From positions 992,001-1,056,000 of the forward strand of contig JAMKCF010000030.1 in the NCBI GenBank assembly GCA_023634235.1: DNA of 64,000 nucleotides. Reading direction: 5' to 3'. Position numbers and translations under genes: made by a program. Source of the DNA: Pisaster brevispinus. Its lineage: Eukaryota > Echinodermata > Asteroidea > Forcipulatida > Asteriidae. The notes below the pieces were generated by a model. It did not search any database, was not told the DNA's origin, and saw only the letters and a list, made by a program, of their open reading frames with translations. Every line of letters starts with the position of its first letter. The stretch's first letter is position 1. Positions 49,208-58,053 of the stretch are shown piece by piece.

Positions 49208-49222
49208 TCTAGTCTAGAAAAA
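49208..49222. other. Right edge of the composite satellite
   Basis: TCTAGTCTAGA (49208-49218) is followed by AAAATGACCCTAC, which is non-satellite DNA. An A monomer would continue ATGCTGCACC. This is the same base of the monomer at which A1 and A2 stop. Confidence 0.92.
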
Positions 49223-50480
49223 TGACCCTACATTTTTAAAAATAGGGCCTTCTTAAGAGTGCTAACATTTTACCCTTAAATCCTTTAAGTTGGAAATCAA
49301 AAACCCCAGGGGCTCATATTATTTCTACTTTTCTACATTTCATTAAAGCCACCACCTTCAAATGGTTGAATTAGAGAAAAAGTTGTATTACTGAGCTAGC
49401 CTCATGTATTAGAAGATGGGGGACTATAGAACATTTGAAGCCTCATATACTTGTAGATTCATAGTGACTTGAAATGTGTACTTGTGACCGTACATACATT
49501 TGAAGCCTCTTGACTGTATACTTATAGATTCACAGTCCTCATGATCATCTTGTAGATTCACAGTGACATAAAATGTCTTTGCTTCACAAATTGATATGAA
49601 GCTCCATGGTTGTAGATTCAGAGTGATTATGGAAGCAGCAAATGTTTTTAAAAACATTTTAATGAAACTAAAGCCTACAAGGCTTTAAGTGATTCCACCT
49701 CTGGTACACGCGATTTTTGATTTCCTGAACTAGATGGTGCTGTCAGAGCGTTTACCAATACAACCAATTATAACATTTTTGGCTATCCCCCGGCATTCAC
49801 TTGTTTGACTCCGGCCAGGCAGTGGAATTCCAATTCCATAGGAAACAATGCCAGACGCGTGAAGCGTGAGGTGTGCCCAACAGGAAAGGACAGCCACGGC
49901 CAGCAGGGGGAGACGTCGATTTTGATAAAATTATAACCCTTAACGTTGTGTGACAACCTTTAACTGCGTATTGGCACAAACTTGTTTCAGATCCAAACAT
50001 ATTGTCGGTTACGAAAACTCGAAAACCCTGTGGGGAAAACGCGTTCGAGAACGTAGTTTGGCCCCAATGCCCCCAACCTGATGTTGGGATCTTCTCATAA
50101 TTGTATGTAGGGCAAATATTCATGTTGAGGCAAGATTCCACATGCAACCAGAATGGGCTTCATATGTATGTCGGGTCAAGCTTGTTAAGCCATATAGTGC
50201 GATTTCGTAACCTTAACATCGAGGCCAATTTAGTCTTCATATTTTCTTCTCATAGTTTGATTTACGACATCATGAATATATTTGAAAATCAAATCGGTTG
50301 TTGTTTCTAGTGTAAATAATTATTATTTCTTGCTATAATTATGTTCTCTTCCAAAAAGTAACACGCATAGCCCCTTTAATGATTTTGGATTGTTTATGAA
50401 GTGCGCCCTCTCTAGGTCATATTAATACAGTTTACATGGAGGGAGTTTCGATTTAAATTTTGTTTCCTTAATTTCTACCT
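49219..50480. other. Non-satellite flank, no gene recognised
   Basis: AT-rich unique-looking sequence. It contains four imperfect copies of TGTAGATTCACAGTGA (near 49452, 49523, 49551 and 49611). Near 49900 the string CCAGCAGGGGGAG resembles the core of a CTCF site with one mismatch. A 116-codon minus-strand frame at 49797-50147 has no recognisable domain and is not called. Confidence 0.6.
49451..49628 (+). repeat. Cluster of a short degenerate motif
   Basis: TTGTAGATTCAtAGTGA (49451), CTTATAGATTCACAGTC (49521), TTGTAGATTCACAGTGA (49550) and TTGTAGATTCAGAGTGA (49610) are spaced 29-70 bp apart and separated by diverged text that itself repeats ATTTGAAGCCTC. It looks like a decayed minisatellite. 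Confidence 0.55.
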
Positions 50481-50484
50481 AGAA

Positions 50485-50568
50485 ATGTCTCTTTTGACAC
50501 AAACTATGACGCTGTATGGATTATCTGGCTGTTCATCAAAGGCAGGAGACTCACTGGATATTATAAAG
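50485..50568 (+). CDS. Possible coding exon (28 codons), unidentified
   Basis: An ATG at 50485 opens 28 codons ending in ...SKAGDSLDIIK, immediately followed by AAAG|GTACGT, a good 5' splice-site match. The TTTCTACCTAG just upstream could be an acceptor, so the exon could be internal or initial. The distal half is duplicated 229 bp downstream with the donor kept. I do not recognise the peptide, and no continuing exon could be joined with confidence. Chance is a serious alternative for so short a segment. Confidence 0.25.
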
Positions 50569-50990
50569 GTACGTTTTAGATTGACATATAGGCAGATGTG
50601 TCGGGTTTCTATTTGTGTACCATGCCAGTAAAGGTTAACGTTAGATTATCAATCGTGTCATGCAATGCATGTCAATGTAAACATACCGTTGATCCGCGGC
50701 CGTAGGCCGTGTTTGGTCTTACTAACAAATTAGTGTTTGGTCTTACTACTGACAGTACTGTTTATCAAAAGCAGGAGACTCACTGGATATTTTAAAGGTA
50801 CGTTTCAAATTGATAGGCAGATTTGTCGGGTTTTCGTTAGGTTCAGAGGTTAACGTCAGCAGACAATGGAGGCAGGTTCAGATTAACTCGACTCAATCAT
50901 GTCATGATAAGTCAATGTAAACATACCACTGACTTAATCCATATAGGCCCTATATCTGTTTTGTATGACGTGTTTGGTCTTACTAGCCGG
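50528..50990 (+). repeat. 229-bp tandem duplication containing an exon-like segment
   Basis: GGCAGGAGACTCACTGGATAT and the following GTACGTTT, GGCAGATNTGTCGGGTTT, AGGTTAACGT, ATCATGTCATG, GTCAATGTAAACATACC and GTGTTTGGTCTTACTA occur twice in the same order, about 229 bp apart (for example the GT donors at 50569 and 50798). Similarity is moderate, so this is an old tandem duplication. Confidence 0.75.
50756..50797 (+). CDS. Possible duplicated exon (14 codons)
   Basis: This is the second copy of the exon-like segment. CTACTGACAG precedes it and AAAG|GTACGT follows. The frame reads YCLSKAGDSLDILK against GCSSKAGDSLDIIK in copy 1. Within the SKAGDSLDI core the only base change (AAG to AAA) is silent, and the later I-to-L change is conservative. 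The stretch is too short for a firm call. Confidence 0.2.
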
Positions 50991-50999
50991 CGGTGAGAA

Positions 51000-51418
51000 G
51001 TTGGTTTCTCGTTTGACGTTCGATATTCGACATTCGAATGTCAAACAAGTACCAGTTACTGTTTTGATATTTATTTAACGTTTATTTGTGCATCAACCAT
51101 AGAACTATATTGAAGCATTTTTCACATGCCATAAGTCTGGGGTATAAGTCTGGGATTTTTGTAGCTTAGAACAACTTGTTTTGCACCTGATGTATGATGT
51201 TCCAAATCTGCCGAAGCATCTTGACTATTAAAACACAATGCACCGGTTTTAGGTCATATCCAATAATTCTATTTGGGTCACTTAGATGAAAGAATTGTTA
51301 CCAGAGTGTAATTTCCTATAAGGTATTCTACAAAGACCCAGGCATTTATTGTGTAAATATAATTGAACAGGTGTTGGTGGTGAGTTCAACTTTAAGATAA
51401 ATTGTACAAATTTGGTAT
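51000..51418. other. No gene recognised
   Basis: AT-rich sequence with a short TTCGATATTCGACATTCGAATGTC inverted patch near 51030. There is no convincing frame or RNA structure. Confidence 0.5.
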
Positions 51419-51838
51419 CACAGATGACACTGATCCTCGACACTGCAAGGTTATGGGTCGAAGCTGAACGTCAATAAAACCAAAGGCCTCTGGCTAGGGA
51501 AAAGGAAACATAGACAAGACAAACCTTGTAATTTTATTTGGTGCGATGATAAATTGAAAAAGCTGGGTATTATCTTTGGTAATCGTGTTACACCAGAGGA
51601 CAACTTGGGGCCGAGAGTAAACAAAATTCATTGTGTCCTTGACAAATGGTCCAAACGCCACCTTAATCTAATGAAACGATTGAACATCTTTTTATAGAGT
51701 GTGATTTTATAATGCTTTTTTATTTGTCGAAAATTTTATTAAAAAGTACTTAGGCAATCCACATTTCTATCTCTTCGATTGTGCTAAATTTATCGGTATT
51801 TACATAACTGACGATGCAGTTAGAACACAAATTTGCTT
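51419..51838 (+). pseudogene. LINE reverse-transcriptase fragment, plus strand, frameshifted
   Basis: Remnant of a non-LTR retrotransposon ORF2. Near 51423 the frame reads GITDDTD, a decayed version of the (Y/F)ADD catalytic motif of reverse transcriptases. After a frameshift, 51455-51669 reads KLNVNKTKGLWLGK ... KLGIIFGN ... TPEDNLGPRVNKI ... LDKWSKRHLNL, the typical stretch downstream of that motif in L1/Tx1-like LINEs. From 51670, after another frame change and an apparent internal deletion of the thumb region, it reads NETIEHLFIECDF, the C-terminal E-x-I-x-HLF-x-x-C signature. A third frame continues KKYLGNPHFYLFDCAKFIGIYITDD up to about 51838. The exact clade is not determined. Non-functional. 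Confidence 0.75.
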
Positions 51839-52163
51839 ACCGTTAAGCAGCGCTAAGAAATTGGGCCCTGTGCCCTTTTTCATAAAGCTGTTAAGCAGAA
51901 AATACTGCTAGGTAATTTTCTACGCTAAGCAGCAAATTAGTGGGGCACATTTTTGGAATTTTGGCTGGTAACCAGTTTCTGCTTAGCATTTTTTCTGTGC
52001 TTAGCAAGTTTGTGTGCTTAAAATTCTGATTAGCAGATTTCTTTACTTAGCAAGACATGAGCGGGGTACCAGTGGCAACATTGGAACTTTGTTGGCTGGT
52101 AACCTGTTTCTGCTAAGCAAGATTTTTCTGTGCTTACTAAATTTTTTTGCGGAAATTGGGCCC
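51838..52163 (+). mobile_element. GGGCCC-ended TTAGCAA-rich short element, copy 1
   Basis: It starts near the GGGCCCTGTGCCC..CATAAAGC at 51863 and ends at GAAATTGGGCCCA (52152-52163). The body is made of repeated words GCTTAGCA, GCTAAGCA, TTTCTTTACTTAGCAAG, GGGGTACCAGTGGCAACA and GGCTGGTAACCTGTTTCTGC. Its two ends are inverted versions of each other (GGGCCCAATTTCATAAA / TTTATGAAATTGGGCCC), as in a MITE or fold-back element. It abuts LINE fragments on both sides. Confidence 0.65.
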
Positions 52164-52171
52164 AGGACAGG

Positions 52172-52240
52172 CTATAAACCGCTACCTAAGTAAATGATAC
52201 TAGCGCCAACAAAGGTACGGACATTAAAAGTTTTGCCCAT
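52172..52240 (-). pseudogene. Short LINE reverse-transcriptase fragment, minus strand
   Basis: On the minus strand it reads MGKTFNVRTFVGASIIYLG, matching the (M/R)GKxxVINTFxGASIxYLG thumb-region motif common in LINE ORF2 proteins. The same fragment with the same flank (GGGCCCAGGACAGGCTATAA) occurs again at 54350-54418. The two are therefore copies of one already truncated unit. Confidence 0.65.
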
Positions 52241-52711
52241 TAAGTAGGGAGAATTCTATGTTTTAATGTGAACCACAAATCTTTTTCATCGGCTTCCATA
52301 AGGGGGCACCGACCATTTCCCCAAGTATTAACATCGGATGTATGTAGTAATATGAAAAAAAATAGTAATTATTAATTAATAACCCAGTCTTGCAAAACCG
52401 CAGGAGAAATGAATTGATTATTAATAAAACACCTGTAAACATCTTTAACGTTATTGTAAAAAAAGTCTACTATTTTTGCCGGTCTGTTTATCTTCAATGG
52501 TAACATTATTCAAAAAATGGTTAAGTGGACCCTGCCTGTTTTCAGTGACGTAGCTGAGGGGGAGTTCATGAGTTTCGTCAACACAGGAGAACACTTTGCT
52601 ATAGTTAAGTTCAGATTTCTGTAATGAATTAATTCGTTATAATAATCCTGAGTATCACAAACGATGGCTCTAGGGTTATCTAAAATGTATCAGCCAAGTT
52701 CAATCTTCCCG
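52241..52711. other. Degenerate region, no gene recognised
   Basis: AT-rich. On the plus strand near 52400-52490 it reads RRNELIINKTPVNIF in one frame, faintly like the region after the LINE thumb, but too decayed to call. Nothing else is supported. Confidence 0.4.
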
Positions 52712-53148
52712 CTAGCTTTGCATAAAAGATTTTTCCATTTCCCAGATTTCAGTGTGATGCTTTTTAAAAGCATTTGGTTTTAAAGCTTGCAGCTTGAGCC
52801 GAAGATCAACTACTCTAGTGCCTCCCATAGAAACGGGACCGGTAATAGTCATTTAAAAAAATTATTATCCAGTTTGCCATTCCAAAAGAAAAATGACTTA
52901 ATGCGCTCCATTTGCTTAACACAATCCTCGGGACAAAAGATGATTGATCCCTGGTAGGATAGACTGGCACCCATGAAACTAATGACAACAGCCTTCCCTC
53001 TCATAGTTAAATTTATCATGCTAACCTTCTGGTGCTTACTGTATGAAAATGAATAACGTAACAATGGAAATCCACGGAAATCCACGGTGGACGCGCATGG
53101 TGGCTGCCTGTGCTTGCTTACCTGTGAAATACGCTTACACTTAAGCAA
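52712..53148 (-). pseudogene. LINE ORF2 fragment (thumb region), minus strand, frameshifted
   Basis: From 53148 down to 52849 the minus strand is open and contains LTMRGKAVVISFMGASLSYQG, then FCPEDCVKQMERIKSFFFWNGK. This is the classic sequence just after the RT catalytic core in LINEs (RGKAxVI...PLPEDxxxxIExxxFxFxWNGK). A one-base frame change leads into 52852-52712: PVSMGGTRVVDLRLKLQALK ... HTEIWEMEKSFM, the following conserved GGLRVxDLxLKLQALK segment. The upstream ~25 codons do not look LINE-like. The plus-strand LINE fragment at 51419-51838 lacks exactly this region. Dead copy; family L1/Tx1-like at best. Confidence 0.8.
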
Positions 53149-53149
53149 T

Positions 53150-54349
53150 TTTTTTTGCTAGCTAGCTCGAAAATTTGCTTACCGTATAGCAGCGCAAGCC
53201 GTTAAGCAGACAATTCTGATTAGCAAATTTCTTTACTTTGCAAGAAATTAGCGGGGTACCGGTGGCAACAATATGAACTTTATGGAATGCTGGCTGGTAA
53301 CCTGTTACTGCTAAGCAAGATTTCTCTGGGCCCAATTTCATAAAGCAGTTGAGCAGAAAATTCTGCTCAGCAAATTTCTTTACTTAGCAAGAAATGGGCG
53401 AGGCACCAGTCACAACAATGTATTTTTTTGTAGATTTTGGTTGGTAACCATGCAGTTTCTGCTAAGCAATTGTTTTCTGTGATCAGCAATTTTTTGTGCT
53501 ACAGGTTTTATGAAATTGGGCTCTGTAAAGTCTGCTTAGCAAATGTCTTTACTTAGCAAGAAATGAGCGGGGTACCAGTGGCAACAGTGTGCACTTTATC
53601 GAATGTCGGCTGGTAACCTGTTTCTGCTAAGCAAGATTTTTCTGGGCCCAATTTCATAAAGCCGCCAAGCAAAAAATTCTGCTTAGCAAATTTCTTTACT
53701 TAGCACGAAATGAGGGAGTCACCAGTCACAATAATGTATTTGTTTTATAATTTTTTGGCTGGTAACAGGTTTTATGAAATTGGGCCCAATTTCATAAAGC
53801 CGTTAAGTAGAAAATTCTACTTAGCAAATTTTATTAATTAGCAAGAAATAAGCGAGGCACCAGTCACAACAATGTAATTTTGGCTGGTAACCAGTTTCTG
53901 CGAAGCAATTGTTTTCTGTGCTTAGCAAGTTTTTGTGCTTACAGGTTTCATGAAATTGGGCCTGTGCCTAATTTCATAAAGCCGTTTAGCGGTAAAGTCT
54001 GCTTAGCAAATTTCTTTACTTAGCAAGAAATGAGCGAGGCACCAGTCGCAGCAATGTATTTTTTTGTAGATTTTGGTTGGTAACCAGATTCAACTAAGCA
54101 ATTGTTTTCTGTGATCAGCAAATTTTTGTGCTTACAGGTTTTATAAAATTAGGCCCTGGGCCAAATTTCATACAGCGTGAACTTGATACAGTGTGAAACA
54201 GTGTGAACTTTATTGAATGTTGGCTGGTAACCTGTTTCTGCTAAGCATGATTTGTCTGTGCTTACTACGCTTTTGTGCTGAAATTGGGCCCAGTACAGGC
54301 TAAGGCGCTACACTGTTAGGCAGCGCTATGAAATTGGGCCCAGGACAGG
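53150..54349 (+). mobile_element. Cluster of GGGCCC-ended TTAGCAA-rich elements
   Basis: About six partial or complete copies of the short element lie in tandem. GGGCCC-type boundaries occur at 53328, 53644, 53782, near 53957 and 54145, then 54287 and 54337. Between them are TTAGCAAATTTCTTTACTTAGCAAGAAAT, ACCAGTCACAACAATGTA, GGCTGGTAACC and GCTAAGCAA words. Copies are 140-320 bp and diverged 10-25% by eye. Adjacent copies share one GGGCCC, so they sit head-to-tail with inverted-repeat ends touching. Confidence 0.7.
53771..53798. repeat. 28-bp perfect palindrome at an element-element junction
   Basis: TTTATGAAATTGGG followed by its exact reverse complement, centred on GGGCCC. It is formed by the right end of one element and the left end of the next. 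Confidence 0.85.
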
Positions 54350-54418
54350 CTATAAGGCGGTACCTAAGTTATTGATACTAGCGCCATTAAAGGTATTGAC
54401 AATAACAGTTTTGCCCAT
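54350..54418 (-). pseudogene. Short LINE reverse-transcriptase fragment, minus strand, second copy
   Basis: It reads MGKTVIVNTFNGASINNLG on the minus strand, closer to the LINE consensus than the copy at 52172-52240. Both share the flank CAGGACAGGCTATAA and a stop at the same codon. Upstream codons to 54538 are open but not LINE-like. Confidence 0.65.
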
Positions 54419-54439
54419 AAAAAAGCATGGAGGTAGAAT

Positions 54440-55157
54440 AGAAAAGGTAGCGTTTATTGGCAAAATGATGTGATGTATACCATTATCCACGTCTTCTACT
54501 TTTGTCTTTCTTTTTTCCGGCAGAAGGGTGTATGTCACTCCAATACTTTATTGACAGTATGGGCGTACAACAATGAGATCGTCAAATTAATAAAATTATC
54601 ACACATACAAAAACAGTCTAATTTTAGATTAATTTTAACATTTAAATGCTTGATCTACATTGATGCATTTGTGTGAAAGCGAATATTTGTGAATCATGTT
54701 TCCGTTTGTCGCATTTTTTTAAAGAGAAAGAGAGATTGTCACTATTGATACGGCAAATAATATGACAATCTGGAAATATTTCCGGGAGGTAGCTCAATAA
54801 AGTGGGAGGTGAGGTAGTTGGGGTTTTTTGGACGTAAAAGACGTAAATCAGAAATAGCTCGAAACATGGTTTAATACAGCAGTGTTCTATTCTGGCGAAA
54901 TGGTTCATTGCTACAATTTAAAATGAGAGAATCTGTCCAAGTTGCACGTAACTTCTTGGCAAACGAATGGAAACGATCGCTATTTTTAAAATGTCTTCTG
55001 TTTGCACTGATTTTGTTTGGCCATAACGGTATATCGAGACATACATTAGTTTGCTAGCTCAACATTAAAGAAAAGACCTACGTTAACGGTAAGGCAAACA
55101 TTTCAGTAAAAGTATATCGAGGACATAGCCTACCGTTGTGTCAGACAATTATTATTT
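54440..55157. other. No gene recognised
   Basis: AT-rich sequence. The 68- and 88-codon frames here are biased by composition and show no domain, splice or repeat signal. Confidence 0.5.
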
Positions 55158-55435
55158 AGGTCTATAGACCTTTCCATTGTTGATAATAAACAAACTGCGC
55201 TGGTTGGCATGGACGGCAGAGTATTAAAAAAAAAAATTCAATCTGCAAACTTTCAATTCAATTACCTCCCACGATTGGTTGCTTTGTTTCCAACAAATTC
55301 AACAGTATTTTTGAATATTTGTGTTACAAACTGTGGCTATTTGCTTTTGTTTTGCATTTATGGCTTTCCATAGTTTTCCAACATCGTTGGCAGAAACTCT
55401 GGCTTTGACGTTGCAATAGAAAGGTCTATTGGCCT
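55158..55435. mobile_element. MITE-like element, 278 bp, ~22-bp inverted ends
   Basis: The left end AGGTCTATAGACCTTTCCATTG (55158-55179) and right end CAATAGAAAGGTCTATTGGCCT (55414-55435) are inverted copies with a few mismatches. The interior is AT-rich and non-coding. I could not find an unambiguous target-site duplication, so the superfamily is left open. Confidence 0.55.
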
Positions 55436-55914
55436 ACTTTGGGGGAAAATGCAAAGTGTATGCACGTGTTATTATCTTCTAAATGATAAATTAATATTTT
55501 CAAAGTGAAACTTTAATAAATAAGAAGAGTGCCCTCAAATTTACTTGGAGCAAAAAATCTGAAACCCTTTTCTCGACAGACGGACGATAGGCGGGGCGCC
55601 GCACCGTGAATAAATAATGTCGGATGATGGGGGAACACTCACGGTTTAACGCGATGCATTTGATATTAATAGCTCGTTTAATTTAAAATGAAACAAAAAC
55701 GGAAAACAAAAACGGAAAACTTTTGTTTCGATTACAGTGTTTGTACATGTCCCTTGCTCGGTTGCTATTGTATGAACCATTGTAGGTCTACACTTTGAAA
55801 CATGTGAATTAAGCTTGCGACGTCCAAAAACCTGCGTTACAGCGAAAACCGACCCACTTCTACCTTTGCATGCATTTACGGTAATATTTGTACAGTCAAA
55901 ATATTAATTTGTTT
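55436..55914. other. No gene recognised
   Basis: AT-rich text with CAAAAACGGAAAA repeated twice near 55690-55720. No supported gene. Confidence 0.5.
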
Positions 55915-56560
55915 TAAGTCTAAAAAACAAAACAAATACTAAAACCACATGGGCCAGATTATGATGACCGTGCATGGGTGTGTTTCCTGCACCATCCTCT
56001 TTAATTCTGTATGAAGTGGGTGCCCGGCCCATGGGGTCTGGACATGTGAAACTGACCATTAAATATTTGGAATGCAATGTAAAACCTTCGTTCAGCAGGC
56101 GCTGCCATGCGAATGTCAAACCAGGTCATGTAGTGCACGGTACGGCTTTTGTATTTTTTTTCTTCTTCAAAAATCTAATCAAAGATTGTTCTTGTTTAAA
56201 AACACGATGACCATGGCTGTGTTCATTGGACCCTCCTCTTTAGTTCTGTATGTAGTGGTGCCCAGCCCATGGGGACTGGACATGTGAAACTGACCGTTGA
56301 AAATGTGGAGTAAACGCATTGATTAAGTGGATAAAAATCATGTACGGAATTTTCTTAGAACTATATTAAAATAAAAATCATACCTCAACACCATGGGCCG
56401 GGTCAAGATGACCATAGGTATGTTTCTTGGACACCCCTCTTCAATTCTGTGTGTAATGGTGCCCGGCCAAATGGATCTGGACATGTAAAACTGACCATCC
56501 TCTTTCATTCTGTATGTAGTGGTGCCAGGGAGTCTGGGCATGTGAAAAATGTTTAAATAC
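55915..56560 (+). repeat. Three direct copies of a ~130-180 bp repeat
   Basis: Shared words in order are AAAACCACATGGGCC / ATGATGACC; TGTTTC.TG.ACC; CCTCTTTAATTCTGTATG; GTGGTGCCCGGCCCATGG; TCTGGACATGTGAAACTGACC. They are seen at about 55940-56070, 56205-56305 and 56390-56495. A short extra unit (CCTCTTTCATTCTGTATGTAGTGGTGCC) is attached to the third at 56497-56545. Spacing is 200-235 bp and divergence is high, so it is an old tandem family. The open frames across it are not genes. Confidence 0.7.
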
Positions 56561-56696
56561 AGTTCTAATGTCCATGTACTAACACAAAGGGCCTGTTACA
56601 GGCCTCATACAGCCTGCCAGCATGGCCATTATTGCTGCTTACCAACATTGACAGTTTGGATCAATGATCAGACTACGTCTTTTCTCAGTGATCTGT

Positions 56697-56849
56697 CCAA
56701 AGAAAGTCATTAAAAACGGGATACATACAAAAAACTGACTACTACATTTTCACTTTCGGATAAACAAGATTTTATTTTAGTTATAATGAGTGAAAAATGG
56801 GGGGCGGGCAGACTTGGCATTTTCCCTTATCTTAGATGACTTTCTTTGG
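56697..56849. repeat. Inverted repeat, 14-bp perfect arms
   Basis: CCAAAGAAAGTCAT (56697-56710) and ATGACTTTCTTTGG (56836-56849) are exact reverse complements separated by 125 bp. They may be the inner part of a decayed small inverted-repeat transposon. The outer flanks match only weakly. Confidence 0.5.
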
Positions 56850-56959
56850 AGTAATCGTCGAGTGAATACTGAACTGATCGCTTTTAAAAGCTTTTAAATA
56901 CTTGATCTTGGCTTGTGCTTTTATTATTTTTGTTCATGACTTTTCAATCTTTTTTTAAC

Positions 56960-57221
56960 AATCATCAGCAGCTGTTTTTGTGTGATCGAGCAATTCCAGT
57001 CTGTCCCAACATCTGAGAAAGCTAACTCTACTATCGAGGGTCTCAGAGTAAAGTTGATGGAAAAACAGAGTCAGATTACTTTGAGGAGCTCACCTGTTAG
57101 TGATGAAGCTGTGAGATGAGGCAGAAGTTGATCAAGAGTGGAGACACCTCAGAAAAGAACCAGTTAATGGAGAGACATCCCCAGCGGTGGATGACGGCAA
57201 GGTGTGCGCCATGTTTTACAG
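56960..57221 (+). CDS. Candidate exon(s), frame unresolved, unidentified
   Basis: After a possible acceptor (ATCATCAG near 56969) one frame is open to about 57117 (..VIEQFQSVPTSEKANSTIEGLRVK..). A different frame, from 57118, reads EAEVDQEWRHLRKEPVNGETSPAVDDGKVCAMFY up to TTTACAG|GTAAAA at 57221. A third frame (MRQKLIKSGDTSEKNQ from 57116) is also open to that donor. The frame change at 57117 suggests an intron boundary I cannot locate, an indel, or a pseudogene. No domain is recognised. Confidence 0.25.
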
Positions 57222-57481
57222 GTAAAAATCAATACCTACTTTTGTCTCTTTTGAGAACCATATATTTTCTATTTTTAATACTTTTGGTCAAAAGTGAACA
57301 TGCTTTAACTTCTTTTAAAAATTAGGTTTTTTTAAATACAAATCATTAACATATTTTGTTTAATATCGTCAACAGTTTTCTAAATAAACTCAGTATTTCA
57401 AGTTTAACTTTATTAAGAATTAATTAAGATACAGTTTTACTTCCTTGACGATAAATAAGAAGCGAACAAGTTCCTAGTTTT

Positions 57482-57605
57482 GTTTTTGTTTTGTTGTTGT
57501 TGTTGTTGTTGTTGTTGTGTTTTTTTTTTTGGGGGGGGTGTTTGTTTGTTGTTGGTGGTGGTGGGGTTTTGTTTTGTATTGTTTTTCTTCTTTTTTTGAG
57601 GGGGG
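57482..57605 (+). repeat. (GTT)n microsatellite and T/G-rich low complexity
   Basis: About nine GTT units near 57493-57518, then a T-run of 10, a G-run of 8 and a GTTGGTGGTGGTGGGG stretch. The complementary strand gives spurious Asn-, Gln- or Thr-rich frames. Confidence 0.9.
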
Positions 57606-57930
57606 AGGGGCGTGGACAGCGGCGTAGCCATGACCTTTTCAGTGTGTGTGGGGAGCGCATTACTTGTGGGGGCCCAAGGGGGATAGGCTTGTCAGTGGTG
57701 GGTCATGCTTTTATATTGGAAGGGGGACGCCAGGGGGCCACCATCCTCTTATGTTCGTGGCATTTTGTGGCTGTGGTAGCGATACCGATAACGACACTAA
57801 ATTTTAATTTGATTATACAAACAGGCATCCCCCTTTTCTATTTCCTATTAATTTTTGTGAGCACTTCCCGATTTTTTTTTTTGTGGGGGGGGGGGGCACC
57901 AGCCCGAGCCCCCTGGTTAGGGGGTGAGGT
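57606..57930. repeat. Possible old interspersed repeat with GGCGTAGCC word
   Basis: GCGGCGTAGCCATGACCTTTT at its start, GGGGGCCCAAGGGGG and GCCAGGGGGCC internally, and a G-run with CACCAGCCCGAGCCCCC near 57885-57913. This style of text is frequent in interspersed repeats of marine invertebrate genomes. The identification is from memory and weak. Confidence 0.3.
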
Positions 57931-58053
57931 TACAAAATGACAACCCATTATAATGATATTTGTTAAGACAATAATCAACTTGCTGTTCCATTTTAACAAT
58001 CATTACTTGATAATGAATTAACTAATGAATATTATTTATTCTTGTCTGTACAG

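Larger units (their letters stand above)
38756..49218 (+). repeat. Satellite family A, block A3
   Basis: About 33 tandem 314-bp monomers from TTGGGCAAC to TCTAGTCTAGA. The block is recently remodelled: it holds a 2196-bp seven-monomer duplication and 941/628-bp patterns near the right end. Its last monomer (GTGCCTGTTCGAATTTG, CTCCGTATTGACC) differs from the last monomers of A1 and A2, yet it ends at the same base. Confidence 0.97.
57222..58053. other. Intron-like, low-complexity interval
   Basis: Between a donor-like GTAAAA (57222) and an acceptor-like TTATTCTTGTCTGTACAG (ending 58053). It contains a (GTT)n run, T- and G-homopolymers and a GGCGTAGCC...CACCAGCCCGAGCCCCC segment. No coding signal. 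Confidence 0.45.

Noticed and set aside
1..49218. CENP-B box in the satellite monomers
   Set aside because: Neither TTCGACCCCCGG of A nor TTCGCAGCCGGG of B fits TTCGNNNNANNCGGG.
1..49218. CRISPR array
   Set aside because: Units are 314 and 443 bp with no short repeat/spacer alternation, and the context is eukaryotic.
49900..49912. CTCF-like CCAGCAGGGGGAG as an insulator at the satellite edge
   Set aside because: One mismatch in a short core and a single site; not enough to call.
49797..50147. 116-codon minus-strand frame as a gene
   Set aside because: No domain, no clear splice or start context, and the composition matches the flanks.
55904..56541. Frames of 67-78 codons
   Set aside because: They fall across the three direct repeat copies and change with repeat divergence.
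57437..57660. Asn/Gln/Thr/Lys-rich minus-strand frames
   Set aside because: Translation of the GTT microsatellite and homopolymer runs.
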